From the NCBI GenBank assembly GCA_902534325.1, contig CACAPQ010000002.1, forward strand, positions 45,764-109,763: a DNA stretch of 64,000 bases, read 5' to 3'. Source of the stretch: Paracoccaceae bacterium. Its GTDB lineage: Bacteria; Pseudomonadota; Alphaproteobacteria; Rhodobacterales; Rhodobacteraceae. Below, one piece after another: positions 53,830 through 62,420 of this stretch. Positions within the stretch are counted from its first letter, which is position 1; every line of letters starts with the position of its first letter. The position numbers and the translations under genes were made by a program. The notes under the pieces were generated by a model that did not search any database, was not told the DNA's origin, and saw nothing but the letters and a program-made list of their open reading frames with translations.

Positions 53830-54417
53830 TTAGCCAGCCTGATTTACAAACGAAATAGAAAATTGACCGTCTGATAAGGCCTGAATACCAGTGATCGATA
53901 AGTTATCTACGGAAAACTTCAATGCCACTTCCTTACTACCTAATGCAAGAGCGAGAAAAGAGCGAATTACTCCAGCATGCGTGAAAATAGCTATTTCTCC
54001 TACTTTTCTTTCTGAAATTATTTTCAAAAGTAGTGGCTGGGTCCTTTGGCATAGCTCTGCAAAACTTTCTCCATTTGGGGGTGAAAATTGGGCCAAATTT
54101 TTTCCTGATAGGTTGCCTTGATCAGGAATTTCATCATACGGAAGACTTTCCCAGTCACCAAAATCTTGTTCCCAGAATTCATGAATTTTAACGGGTAGTG
54201 GTCTCTCTGGAAATACGGCCTGATAAGTTTTAATACATCTCAGTGCTGGGCTACAGTAAAAAGCCTGGCAATCAGATAACCTCGCATAAATACTTTTTGA
54301 AATTTGTGAAGAAACTTTTTCTATATCGGCATCTGTACTGCCATATAAGTAGCCGGGCGGATCTACCGGGGCATGACGCACCAGCAAGATTTTTAAATTT
54401 TGTTGGCTTGGAATCAA
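53830..54417 (-). CDS. Histidine phosphatase, probable alpha-ribazole-phosphate phosphatase
   Basis: This 195-residue protein of the phosphoglycerate mutase-like branch has the phosphohistidine motif LLVRHAP (H15), CSPALRCIKTYQ near 55, EQDFGDWESLPYDEI near 83 and FTHAGVIRSFLAL near 145. In a cob cluster this family removes the 5'-phosphate of alpha-ribazole phosphate or adenosylcobalamin phosphate (Salmonella CobC). It is in an operon with the cbiB-type gene and diverges from cobP over 45 bases. Confidence 0.8.
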   Translation of the reverse strand: MIPSQQNLKILLVRHAPVDPPGYLYGSTDADIEKVSSQISKSIYARLSDCQAFYCSPALRCIKTYQAVFPERPLPVKIHEFWEQDFGDWESLPYDEIPDQGNLSGKNLAQFSPPNGESFAELCQRTQPLLLKIISERKVGEIAIFTHAGVIRSFLALALGSKEVALKFSVDNLSITGIQALSDGQFSISFVNQAG

Positions 54418-54462
54418 AACAGTCTCTTTTTCTCGTTTATAATATGGAGTAACACCAATTTT

Positions 54463-54984
54463 ATGTGCTTAACAATATTGGTGACAGGCGGCGCTCGATC
54501 AGGAAAGAGTAGTTTCGCAGAAAAAAGAACCAAACAACTTGGTTCGTCATTAGTCTATATTGCTACTTCTGAAATTATTGATTCAGAAATGAAAGACCGC
54601 GTGGCAGAACACCAAGCAAGGAGAGGTTCAGAATGGCAGACCTTACATGCTCCGATGAATTTATCAGGGGCGCTTATTGAAACAGACGGGAAAGGGCCCT
54701 GTTTAGTGGATTGTTTAACATTCTGGCTGAATAACCTCATGTTTCACAATGAGGATATTGTTGCTGCTACTAAGGGACTTATCACAGCTTTAAAGCAGCG
54801 TTCTGACCCTGTTGTTTTAGTTACTAACGAAGTTGGTAGCGGTATTGTTCCAGAAAATGCATTGGCAAGGCGGTTTCGTGATGAAGCCGGTCGCATGAAC
54901 CAAACCATTTCTCAAATTGCTGACGAAGTTTATGTGAGTATTTCAGGAATTCCACTGCAAATAAAACCAAACCTAAAAATATAA
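54463..54984 (+). CDS. cobP: Adenosylcobinamide kinase / guanylyltransferase
   Basis: The protein of about 173 residues has the P-loop VTGGARSGKSSFAEKR near 7, the guanylylated His in DRVAEHQARRGSEW near 47, LVDCLTFWLNNL near 84 and VTNEVGSGIVPENALARRFR near 118. It phosphorylates adenosylcobinamide and then attaches GMP. The frame opens at TTG 54400, but the ATG at 54463 gives the family length. Confidence 0.92.
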   Translation: MCLTILVTGGARSGKSSFAEKRTKQLGSSLVYIATSEIIDSEMKDRVAEHQARRGSEWQTLHAPMNLSGALIETDGKGPCLVDCLTFWLNNLMFHNEDIVAATKGLITALKQRSDPVVLVTNEVGSGIVPENALARRFRDEAGRMNQTISQIADEVYVSISGIPLQIKPNLKI

Positions 54985-55001
54985 AAAGGGCAAACTAAAA
55001 T

Positions 55002-56009
55002 ATGAGTAACTTTGAAAACTTGGCAACTATCTACGATACAATAAAAGAAATGCCTGTTAAAGACATTGAAGCAGAGGCCAAGGCGATTGCCCACCAAAAC
55101 CAACTTACAAAACCACCCGGAGCACTTGGAATTCTTGAAGAATTAGCTGTATTTTTGGCAAGCTGGCAGAGAAAAACGAAGCCTTCATTAAATTCGGTAC
55201 AAGCAATAGTTTTTGCCGGCAATCATGGTATTTGCTCTCAAGGAGTGAACCCATTCCCTCAAGATGTAACAATTCAAATGGTCGAAAACTTTAAAACTGG
55301 AGGAGCGGCTATAAACCAACTTTGTGAAGTAAGTGGAGCCAATTTAAATATTGTACCTCTTTCCCTAGAGAAGCCTACGGCTGATTTTACTAAAGAAGAG
55401 GCAATGAGCGAATTAGAACTTTGTGAGGCAATGGCAATTGGTGCTAAATCAGTAAATTTAGATTCTAATTTAATATTATTGGGGGAAATGGGAATTGGTA
55501 ACTCCACAATTTCATCCGCACTAGCCGCTTCAGTTTTTGGTGGTAGTGTGGAACGTTGGGTAGGAGCGGGAACAGGTTCAGATCAAAAAGGGCAAGCCCA
55601 TAAAACTGCGGTAATTGAATTAGGGATCAAAAAACATGGCTCAATAAGGGATTTAAGAGCCCTACAAGCATTCGGTGGGAGAGAGCAAGCCGCCATTTGT
55701 GGGGCTATTTTGGCTGCAAGAAATGCACGTATCCCTGTTCTACTTGATGGTTTTATTTGTGCTGCAGCTGCGGCTCCTTTATTTGGTACATCACGCGGTA
55801 GTCTTGATCACTGTTTAATTGGGCATTTATCTGTAGAGCCAGGACACAAACTTCTTTTGGAAGCAATGGGAAAATCTGCAATACTTGATTTGAATATGAG
55901 ACTGGGAGAGGGCACAGGAGCGGCTTTAGCTTTGTCAATAATTCGTGGAGCTGTTGCTTGCCATAATAATATGGCAACTTTCGATTCTGCAGGAGTTTCA
56001 AGTAAATGA
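55002..56009 (+). CDS. cobT: Nicotinate-nucleotide-dimethylbenzimidazole phosphoribosyltransferase
   Basis: This 335-residue protein has QLTKPPGALGILEELA near 34, VFAGNHGICSQGVNPFPQDV near 70, GEMGIGNSTISSALAAS near 163, GAGTGSDQKG and the catalytic Glu in LGEGTGAALALSII near 309. It makes alpha-ribazole phosphate from dimethylbenzimidazole and nicotinate mononucleotide. Called cobU in Pseudomonas denitrificans; not the chelatase subunit of the same name. It overlaps the next gene by ATGA. Confidence 0.93.
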   Translation: MSNFENLATIYDTIKEMPVKDIEAEAKAIAHQNQLTKPPGALGILEELAVFLASWQRKTKPSLNSVQAIVFAGNHGICSQGVNPFPQDVTIQMVENFKTGGAAINQLCEVSGANLNIVPLSLEKPTADFTKEEAMSELELCEAMAIGAKSVNLDSNLILLGEMGIGNSTISSALAASVFGGSVERWVGAGTGSDQKGQAHKTAVIELGIKKHGSIRDLRALQAFGGREQAAICGAILAARNARIPVLLDGFICAAAAAPLFGTSRGSLDHCLIGHLSVEPGHKLLLEAMGKSAILDLNMRLGEGTGAALALSIIRGAVACHNNMATFDSAGVSSK

Positions 56010-56764
56010 ATTGGGTACGTCACCGTCTGCAAGAAGGGCAGTTAGCGTTGATGCTTCTTACTCGCCTACCAGCTGGAAATTTAGGCTTAAATGTCCCAAA
56101 ATTAGCATCTGCCGTTTGGTGCTTTCCAATTGTAGGTATTCCCATTGGTTTGCTCGTTGGCCTTACATACATTGGAGCTTACAATTTGGGAGTTTTGCCG
56201 ATTTTAGCTTCAATTTTGGCATTTTCTATAGGCACTCTCGTTACAGGAGCAATGCACGAAGATGGGCTTGCTGATTGTGCCGACGGATTTGGTGGTGGCC
56301 AAAACAAGCAAACAAAACTTGAGATTATGAGGGATAGTCGAATAGGAAGCTTTGGAGTTTTAGCATTAATTTTTTTAATCTTTACAAGAATAGTGTCCCT
56401 ATCAAATCTACCACCCCACCAAGAAGTGCTGTTTGCTATTATTGCATTGGCCATGATCAGTCGACTTGTTATGGTTTGTTATCTAGCTTTCCTAGCGCCA
56501 GCTCGAGATGAAGGATTAGGTAGAGATGCTGGTGAGCCTTCGATCATATCATTAGTAGCTGCAGCAGTGATTTGTATTCCTATTGTGGCTCTATGTGGCC
56601 TATATATGATTACTTGCATTGCCATTATGATACTAATTGCTGGTATATTTGGGTGGCATGTAAAATCTCAAATTGGAGGGCAGACCGGTGATACCTGTGG
56701 GGCAGCACAATTAATCACTGAAACAGCGGGTTACATTTTTCTGGTAACTTTTTTAAATATTTGA
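56006..56764 (+). CDS. cobS: Adenosylcobinamide-GDP ribazoletransferase
   Basis: This 252-residue integral membrane protein has about six hydrophobic segments. The metal/phosphate motif AMHEDGLADCADGFGGG is near 81, IMRDSRIGSFGVLAL near 108, and GGQTGDTCGAAQLITE is near the end. It joins alpha-ribazole to adenosylcobinamide-GDP to make cobalamin. Called cobV in Pseudomonas denitrificans; not the chelatase subunit. It is the last gene of the plus-strand cob operon. Confidence 0.93.
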   Translation: MNWVRHRLQEGQLALMLLTRLPAGNLGLNVPKLASAVWCFPIVGIPIGLLVGLTYIGAYNLGVLPILASILAFSIGTLVTGAMHEDGLADCADGFGGGQNKQTKLEIMRDSRIGSFGVLALIFLIFTRIVSLSNLPPHQEVLFAIIALAMISRLVMVCYLAFLAPARDEGLGRDAGEPSIISLVAAAVICIPIVALCGLYMITCIAIMILIAGIFGWHVKSQIGGQTGDTCGAAQLITETAGYIFLVTFLNI

Positions 56765-56872
56765 TTCTACTATGCTCATTGGATTCGAGCCTTCAACTAA
56801 GTACTACCTTTAAAAAACTATTTTTAATAATTTAAAGTTTGACAGAATCTAATTTTTTTAGTTTCGAGATAT

Positions 56873-57055
56873 TTGATGGTACTCAGCGCGATTTAGCAAT
56901 GAGTTGAAAATGGGAATTTGGTGCGAGAAATATTACTCAAATCCAAAACTGCCCCCGCAACTGTAGGTGAGAAAGTATCCGTTAAAACCACTGGATTTAT
57001 TTATCTGGGAAGGAACGGCTAACGAATACTCATAAGTCAGGAGACCTGCCATCAA
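56873..57055 (+). promoter_or_regulatory. Cobalamin riboswitch
   Basis: The B12-aptamer landmarks occur in order. P1 is formed by TTGATGG (56873-56879) with CCATCAA (57049-57055). An upstream arm pairs ACTCA with TGAGT, followed by GGGAATTTGGTGCG. The core B12 box region has GCCCCCGCAACTGT, then CCACTGG, TGGGAAGG, and the terminal CATAAGTCAGGAGACCTGCC. A TTGACA (-35-like) lies at 56839-56844, with no clear -10. The element faces the ABC importer at 57327-60126, so cobalamin should repress that operon. Confidence 0.95.
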
Positions 57056-57079
57056 CAGCATTTTTGATGCTGTCCTTTT
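57055..57079 (+). terminator. Riboswitch-linked terminator hairpin
   Basis: A 7-bp stem, ACAGCAT (57055-57061) with ATGCTGT (57067-57073), has a TTTTG loop and is followed by CCTTTT. It begins at the last base of riboswitch P1, so forming P1 and forming this hairpin can influence each other. This is consistent with transcription control when B12 is bound. The T-run is short. Confidence 0.6.
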
Positions 57080-57117
57080 AATATAACGCAGGCGGGGTGC
57101 CTGGTCTGGAGCACAAA

Positions 57118-57207
57118 ATGGAATATAAAATAGTTTCCTACGAGTTAGTTCTTGCTGCTGCACGCGCCCAATTAGTGGAGAGCAAGCCAGAAAATTTTTC
57201 AATATAA
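57118..57207 (+). CDS. Possible 29-residue small protein
   Basis: An ATG at 57118 has GGAG seven bases upstream and encodes 29 residues (MEYKIVSYELVLAAARAQLV and a short polar end) before TAA at 57205. It lies between the riboswitch terminator and the ABC importer, so it would be the first product of the riboswitch-controlled transcript. No family is recognised and it may be chance. Confidence 0.25.
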   Translation: MEYKIVSYELVLAAARAQLVESKPENFSI

Positions 57208-57297
57208 ATTAGAATTTGTCGATTTAGATCCAACGCTTTGGCTGGGAAAAGACAAAAAAGAGATCTTTACTTTCACTAAATACCAATTTACTTAAGA

Positions 57298-57311
57298 TAT
57301 GTTATAACATA
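57298..57311. promoter_or_regulatory. 14-bp perfect palindrome, Zur-box-like
   Basis: TATGTTATAACATA is a perfect inverted repeat ending 15 bases before the ATG of the ABC importer. It resembles alphaproteobacterial Zur operators (GTTATAACATAAC-like cores). If real, the importer would answer to zinc as well as B12. A 10-bp version of the same core occurs at 16291-16300, where no regulation is expected, so chance cannot be excluded. Confidence 0.35.
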
Positions 57312-57326
57312 ACAAGAAGAATTTAT

Positions 57327-58121
57327 ATGAAAGCAGCTCAACTTTCGGTCGAAAACATTTCATGGTCTCCGAAACCTAAATCAAGTAACTTGTTATTTTC
57401 TACCACCTTCAAGCTTGAAGCTGGTGGTATACTAGGAATTGTTGGTCCAAATGGAGCTGGAAAGACTACTTTGCTTCGTTTGCTCTATCGCTTTCACAAA
57501 CCAATCACCGGCTCTGTTAAAATCGATGGCAAAGATATTTGGAAATTATCTGCACGCGAAACGGCAAAGCAAATAGCTGCAGTTTTGCAAGAACAACCGA
57601 GCGATTTTGCATTAACAGTTCGAGAAATTGTGTCTTTAGGACGAACCCCTTTTCATCATGGTTTTGGTTCAAATCGAGGTGAAATTGACGAGGTAATAAT
57701 CGAAAAAGCCATTAATTTTTTAGAGTTACAAGAGTTAACCAACCGATATCTAGGCACCTTGTCTGGTGGAGAAAGACAACGAGTAATGGTAGCTCGAGCA
57801 CTGGCCCAAGAACCGAAACTCTTAATTCTTGATGAACCAACAAACCACCTGGATATAAAGCATCAGCTTGAAGTCCTAGACTTAATACGAAACCTGTCTA
57901 TCACAATAGTAACCTCCTTACATGACTTGAATCTTGCGACAAGTGTTTGTGATCAAATTCTCCTTCTCAAATGTGGACAGACAGTTGGATATGGCAAAGC
58001 CCGTGACGTGCTTACTGAAAAAGCCGTTTCTGATGCATTTCAAGTGGAGGCCCATAAAGAAGTCTTACAACCAAGCAATACTGAATTTTTGACATTTCAT
58101 CTAAATAAAAAAGGAAATTAA
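57327..58121 (+). CDS. ABC importer ATPase (FecE/BtuD-like)
   Basis: This 264-residue ATPase has Walker A GPNGAGKTTLLRLLYRF (about 39-55), Q-loop VLQEQPSDFALTVREIVSLG, signature LSGGERQRVMVARALA, Walker B LLILDEPTNHLDI and switch TSLHDLN. This is the class that powers uptake of iron-siderophores, haem and cobalamin. It is the first long gene after the cobalamin riboswitch, and the next two genes supply the binding protein and permease, so vitamin B12 or a cobinamide is the favoured cargo. Confidence 0.85.
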   Translation: MKAAQLSVENISWSPKPKSSNLLFSTTFKLEAGGILGIVGPNGAGKTTLLRLLYRFHKPITGSVKIDGKDIWKLSARETAKQIAAVLQEQPSDFALTVREIVSLGRTPFHHGFGSNRGEIDEVIIEKAINFLELQELTNRYLGTLSGGERQRVMVARALAQEPKLLILDEPTNHLDIKHQLEVLDLIRNLSITIVTSLHDLNLATSVCDQILLLKCGQTVGYGKARDVLTEKAVSDAFQVEAHKEVLQPSNTEFLTFHLNKKGN

Positions 58122-58123
58122 TT

Positions 58124-59059
58124 GTGAAACAAATACTATCTTTTGTAGCTGCGGTTAGCATAATTGGGGGCACAGCTTTAGCTCAAACTACTGTGGAAAG
58201 TTGCAACAGAACAGTCTCGTTTGATGCTCCACCAAAGCGTGCAATTTCAAACGATGTAAATCTTACTGAAATGATGCTGGTACTGGGTCTTGCAGACCAC
58301 ATGGTTGGCTATACCGGTATCTCTGGCTGGAAGACACTCGATGAGGAAATGCGAGCAAACGTAAAACAGCTTCCTGAACTATCATCCAAATACCCAACAA
58401 AGGAAGTTATAGTGGGTGCTAACGCAGATTTCTTTTTTGCTGGCTGGAACTATGGTATGAAAGTTGGTGGCGAGGTTACACCGGAGACTTTAAAACCTTT
58501 TGGTGTAAAAGTTTACGAATTGACTGAATCTTGCACGCATATAATGAAAAAAGGAAAAGCAAGCATAGATGATATGTATGCGGATCTAATTAATCTTGGC
58601 AGTATTTTCAATGTCGAAGATAGAGCAAAAAACTTAGTCAATAATTACAAAGCAGAACTGAAATCATTTAAAGACGATTTGGAAACCGGAGAACCAGTGC
58701 GCGCATTCGTATATGATAGTGGTGAAGACACTCCTTTTACTGCAGGCCTCTACGCGATGCCTACAGCATTGATTGAAGCCGCAGGTGGCGTCAATGTCAT
58801 GAATGGCTTTGAGAAAAGTTGGGGAACGGTTACTTGGGAAGAGGTGGTGGCACAGAATCCAGAGGTGATTGTTATCGTCAACTACGGTAGCGTAACTGCA
58901 GAACAAAAACGCTCCTTTATGATGTCAAATCCTGCATTTGCAAACATAGAAGCAGTTAAGAATGATCGTTTTGTTACTTTAGAATATGTTGAGGCGACAC
59001 CTGGGCCACGTAACATTAAAGCAATAAAGACCCTCGCAAAAGCATTCTGGAGAAAATAA
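58124..59059 (+). CDS. Periplasmic binding protein of FecCD-type importer
   Basis: This 311-residue precursor has a Sec signal peptide (MKQILSFVAAVSIIGGTALA, cleaved at ALA-Q) and a class III two-lobe fold with KRAISNDVNLTEMMLVLGLA near 43 and ALIEAAGGVNVMNGFEKSWG near 225. It captures the ligand in the periplasm and hands it to the permease. It has no clear BtuF tryptophan signature, so siderophore, haem or metal-complex ligands remain possible. It starts at GTG behind AAGGAAA, two bases after the ATPase gene. Confidence 0.8.
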   Translation: MKQILSFVAAVSIIGGTALAQTTVESCNRTVSFDAPPKRAISNDVNLTEMMLVLGLADHMVGYTGISGWKTLDEEMRANVKQLPELSSKYPTKEVIVGANADFFFAGWNYGMKVGGEVTPETLKPFGVKVYELTESCTHIMKKGKASIDDMYADLINLGSIFNVEDRAKNLVNNYKAELKSFKDDLETGEPVRAFVYDSGEDTPFTAGLYAMPTALIEAAGGVNVMNGFEKSWGTVTWEEVVAQNPEVIVIVNYGSVTAEQKRSFMMSNPAFANIEAVKNDRFVTLEYVEATPGPRNIKAIKTLAKAFWRK

Positions 59060-59064
59060 ATACT

Positions 59065-60126
59065 ATGAGTGAGATTATTGGCCAGAATCTAAAACTAAAT
59101 AGGTTAAGTCCTATGATGATTTTATCTCTATTTGGTTTTGGGGTTTTATTAGTCTCACTCTCAATTGCAATTTCGGTTGGAGCTGTGCCGGTATCACTGA
59201 AGACTGTCTTTGGTATATTCATTAACAAGTTTATACCAAATTTTGTTGAACCCACTTGGTCGATGGGGCACGAAGCAATTATTTGGGAGATTCGTTTTCC
59301 ACGCGCTATATTAGCCGCAACTGTGGGTTCCGGTTTAGCAGTGGTTGGTGCAAGTTTACAAGCGGTGACTAGAAACCATTTGGCTGACCCACACCTGCTA
59401 GGAATATCATCAGGTGGAGCATTTGGAGCAATTTTAGCATTGCTGCACACCGGTCTGTTTCTTGGTTTGCTGACTGTGCCATTGCTAGCTTTCGGGGGGG
59501 CCTTGGTGGCAACAATAATTGTTCTTGGTGTGTCTCGCGTTGCTGACGCAACGAGCGCAGATAGGCTTATCTTAGCTGGCGTCGCTGTTTCTTTTATTAT
59601 TATGGCGGCAGCGAATGCCTTAATTTTTTTGGGTGATCCACGTGCAACTCATACAGTAGTCTTTTGGATGTTGGGCGGATTAGGTCTAGCACAGTGGAGC
59701 CAACTGATTTATCCAGTCGCTGTTCTGTTTGTTTGTTGCCTATGGCTGTTTACAAAAACTAAAGAACTCAATGCAATGACTATTGGAGATGAAACGGCTT
59801 CAACTCTTGGTATAGCCGTTCGTGAGTTTCGGCTATCTGTTTTTGTTATTGGGGCATTGATAACGGGTGCAATGGTCGCCTTTTCGGGGATTATTGGTTT
59901 CGTAGGCCTAATGATACCCCATATAATCAGATTAGTTGTGGGAGGCGATTACAGACGGGTCCTGATAGGTTCAGCCATAGCAGGTGCAATTTTCCTACTT
60001 TGGGCGGATATCGTCGCACGAACAATTATGGCTCCAGAAGACTTGCCCATTGGTATAGTCACCGGGATAATTGGTGGTATATTTTTTATTTGGTTATTAC
60101 AAAGAAATAGCATTAATAAATTGTAA
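59065..60126 (+). CDS. FecCD/BtuC-family permease
   Basis: This 353-residue polytopic protein has about ten membrane segments and the family blocks RFPRAILAATVGSGLAVVGA near 77, DPHLLGISSGGAFGA near 110, GDETASTLGIAVREFRL near 239 and FSGIIGFVGLMIPHIIRLVVG near 272. It forms the homodimeric channel of the importer. The gene follows its binding protein by 5 bases. No TonB-dependent receptor gene is present in the window. Confidence 0.85.
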   Translation: MSEIIGQNLKLNRLSPMMILSLFGFGVLLVSLSIAISVGAVPVSLKTVFGIFINKFIPNFVEPTWSMGHEAIIWEIRFPRAILAATVGSGLAVVGASLQAVTRNHLADPHLLGISSGGAFGAILALLHTGLFLGLLTVPLLAFGGALVATIIVLGVSRVADATSADRLILAGVAVSFIIMAAANALIFLGDPRATHTVVFWMLGGLGLAQWSQLIYPVAVLFVCCLWLFTKTKELNAMTIGDETASTLGIAVREFRLSVFVIGALITGAMVAFSGIIGFVGLMIPHIIRLVVGGDYRRVLIGSAIAGAIFLLWADIVARTIMAPEDLPIGIVTGIIGGIFFIWLLQRNSINKL

Positions 60127-60290
60127 ATATTATATTTATGCTAATTTAAAATCCTACAGTAAGCTCAAAAATTTCTACCAATATCTTAAATTTCTCAAAA
60201 CGAGCCATAAAGAATTTTGAAAAGCTATCTTGGCAAAGACCCTTCAATATGCTTGTCTGTAAACTTAATATTTTGAACAGGGGGTAAATA

Positions 60291-61433
60291 ATGAAAAAGG
60301 TGTTCAAATTTCCAATAATAATATCCGCATTGTTTTCAGTTATTGCAGGAACTGCAATAGCCGAAACAAAAATCGGAATGATAACAACACTTTCTGGAGG
60401 TGGAGCCGGCTTAGGCGTTGATGTGAGAGATGGCTTTATGCTTGCAATCAATCAATCAGGACGATCCGATATAAAGGTAATTATTGAAGACGACCAACGA
60501 AAGCCAGATGTAGCGGTCAAACTAGCCGATAAAATGGTTCAGTCTGAAAAAGTAGACATACTGACCGGGATTATATGGTCAAATTTAGCCATGGCTGTTG
60601 TTCCGTCAGTAACGGCTCAGGGTAAGTTTTATCTATCTCCAAATGCTGGTCCATCAGCACTTGCTGGTAAGGGTTGCCATGAAAATTATTTCAACGTGGC
60701 TTGGCAAAATGATAACCTTTACGAGGCAGCTGGTGCATACGCAAACTCTGCTGGTGTTGGAAATTCCTTCGTTTTGGCGCCAAATTATCCAGCTGGTAAA
60801 GACGCAATTGTTGGCTACAAACGTACCTTCAAAGGCGACATCGCAGGAGAACTTTATACTAAACTTGGCCAAACGGACTACGCGGCCGAAATCGCTCAAA
60901 TACGAGCCTCTGGTGCAGAAAATGTTTTCTTCTTTTTACCTGGCGGTATGGGTATTTCGTTCCTGAAGCAATATGCAGCCTCGGGCGTTGATATTCCCTT
61001 AACTGGCCCAGCATTTTCTTTTGACCAAGGAATTCTTCAAGCTGTCGGTGCTGCTGCACTCGGTGTTGTGAACACATCTCAGTGGAATAAAGATCTAGAT
61101 AACGCGACAAACAAAGCCTTCGTTAAAAGTTTTCAGGATGCCTATGGACGTCTTCCATCACTTTATGCCAGCCAAGGTTTTGATACAGCTAATCTGGTGA
61201 TTTCTGCATTGGAAAAGTCAGATGTCAAAAATGCTGGAGCATTTCGTGACGCATTACGTGCTGCGGATTTTGAAAGTACGCGTGGCGATTTTAGTTTTGC
61301 CAGCAATCAACATCCAATCCAGTCCATCTATGCACGCCAAGTTATCCAGGAAGGTGACGTCTTCACAAATAAGGTGTTGTCTATGGTATTGGAAAATCAC
61401 TCCAACGCTTACGTAGATGATTGCAAAATGTAG
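60291..61433 (+). CDS. Branched-chain amino acid-type periplasmic binding protein
   Basis: This 380-residue precursor has a signal peptide (MKKVFKFPIIISALFSVIAG, cleaved at AIA-E) followed by a class I two-lobe fold: KIGMITTLSGGGAGLGVDVR, DDQRKPDVAVKLADKMVQ, YLSPNAGPSALAGKGC, LAPNYPAGKDAIVGYKRTF and PSLYASQGFDTANLVISAL. Cysteines at CHENYF and the C-terminal DDCKM could pair. Such LivK-like proteins bind amino acids, amides, urea or aromatic acids. An AGGGGG element precedes the ATG. It starts a new operon 164 bases after the FecCD permease gene. Confidence 0.85.
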   Translation: MKKVFKFPIIISALFSVIAGTAIAETKIGMITTLSGGGAGLGVDVRDGFMLAINQSGRSDIKVIIEDDQRKPDVAVKLADKMVQSEKVDILTGIIWSNLAMAVVPSVTAQGKFYLSPNAGPSALAGKGCHENYFNVAWQNDNLYEAAGAYANSAGVGNSFVLAPNYPAGKDAIVGYKRTFKGDIAGELYTKLGQTDYAAEIAQIRASGAENVFFFLPGGMGISFLKQYAASGVDIPLTGPAFSFDQGILQAVGAAALGVVNTSQWNKDLDNATNKAFVKSFQDAYGRLPSLYASQGFDTANLVISALEKSDVKNAGAFRDALRAADFESTRGDFSFASNQHPIQSIYARQVIQEGDVFTNKVLSMVLENHSNAYVDDCKM

Positions 61434-61440
61434 TAAATCC

Positions 61441-61467
61441 GTTGGGCCATTTTTAAATTGGCCCAAC
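61441..61467 (+). terminator. Hairpin between binding protein and permease genes
   Basis: A perfect 9-bp GC-rich stem, GTTGGGCCA with TGGCCCAAC, has a 9-base loop 7 bases after the binding-protein stop. It lacks a downstream T-run, so partial termination or 3'-end protection of the upstream mRNA is more likely than full stop. This would let the binding protein be made in excess over the permeases. Confidence 0.6.
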
Positions 61468-61499
61468 ATATTTAGCATTTGTTAGCTACCAGTAACTAG

Positions 61500-62420
61500 A
61501 TGTCTTTCGTTTTAATAGCTGAACAAATCCTAAACGGCCTACAGTTTGGGATTATGTTATTTTTGATGTCAGCAGGTCTTACACTTATTTTTGGCGTGAT
61601 GGGTTTAATTAATCTAGCCCACGGATCTCTTTACATGATTGGGGCGTTTGTAGCCGCTACTGTAGCCAGCGCGACAGGCTCGTTCATTTTAGCGCTTGCA
61701 GCCGCTCTATCTGCTGGAGCCCTAGCTGGAGCTATCGTTGAAATGACAATCATACGCAAACTATACAACAGGGATCATCTGGATCAGGTTTTGGCAACAT
61801 TTGCTTTAATTCTGATATTTTCAGAAGGAACACGTTGGGTTTTTGGATCCTTTCCACTTTATTTAGATGCTCCTTTATATCTGCAAGGCGCAATAAAACT
61901 ACCAGGGGGTATCCAGTATCCATTATATAGAATTACACTCATTTTATTTGGCCTGGTTATAGGTGTAGGTCTTGGTCTATTAATAACAAAAACACGTCTA
62001 GGCGTACAAATCCGTGCAGGCGAAAACGACCGAGAAATGGTGTCTGCACTGGGCGTAAATATTTCAAAACTTTATACCTTTGTATTTGCTCTTGGTGCTG
62101 CCTTAGCGGGCCTTGCTGGTGCATTAGTAGGAGCAATTCAGTCTGTCGAAGTTGGAATGGGAGAACCCGTTCTTATTTTAGCTTTTGTGGTAATTGTAAT
62201 TGGAGGCATAGGTTCTATCAAAGGGGCCCTCATTGGGAGTATCTTAGTTGGTCTGACAGATACTCTGGGGGGAATATTTTTACCTAAGTTTTTTAGCCTT
62301 TTTATGGAGCTAGCTACGGCAACAAATGTCGGATCATCAATCGCGTCAATGTCAATCTACATTCTCATGAGCATTGTTTTAGTATGGCGACCAACAGGTC
62401 TATTCGGACAAAAAGTATGA
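61500..62420 (+). CDS. livH: LivH-type permease
   Basis: This 306-residue inner-membrane permease has LNGLQFGIMLFLMSAGLTLI near 11, GVMGLINLAHGSLYMIGAF near 32, RAGENDREMVSALGVNISKL near 169 and GGIGSIKGALIGSILVGL near 239. It pairs with LivM to form the channel of a branched-chain-amino-acid-type importer. The cargo is set by the binding protein and remains unknown. Its TGA overlaps the livM start. Confidence 0.87.
   Translation: MSFVLIAEQILNGLQFGIMLFLMSAGLTLIFGVMGLINLAHGSLYMIGAFVAATVASATGSFILALAAALSAGALAGAIVEMTIIRKLYNRDHLDQVLATFALILIFSEGTRWVFGSFPLYLDAPLYLQGAIKLPGGIQYPLYRITLILFGLVIGVGLGLLITKTRLGVQIRAGENDREMVSALGVNISKLYTFVFALGAALAGLAGALVGAIQSVEVGMGEPVLILAFVVIVIGGIGSIKGALIGSILVGLTDTLGGIFLPKFFSLFMELATATNVGSSIASMSIYILMSIVLVWRPTGLFGQKV

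Noticed and set aside
60220..60260. Possible sigma-54 promoter (TTGGCA element) before the liv-type operon
   Set aside because: The required GC doublet is not found at the right spacing, so the match is only to the upstream half.
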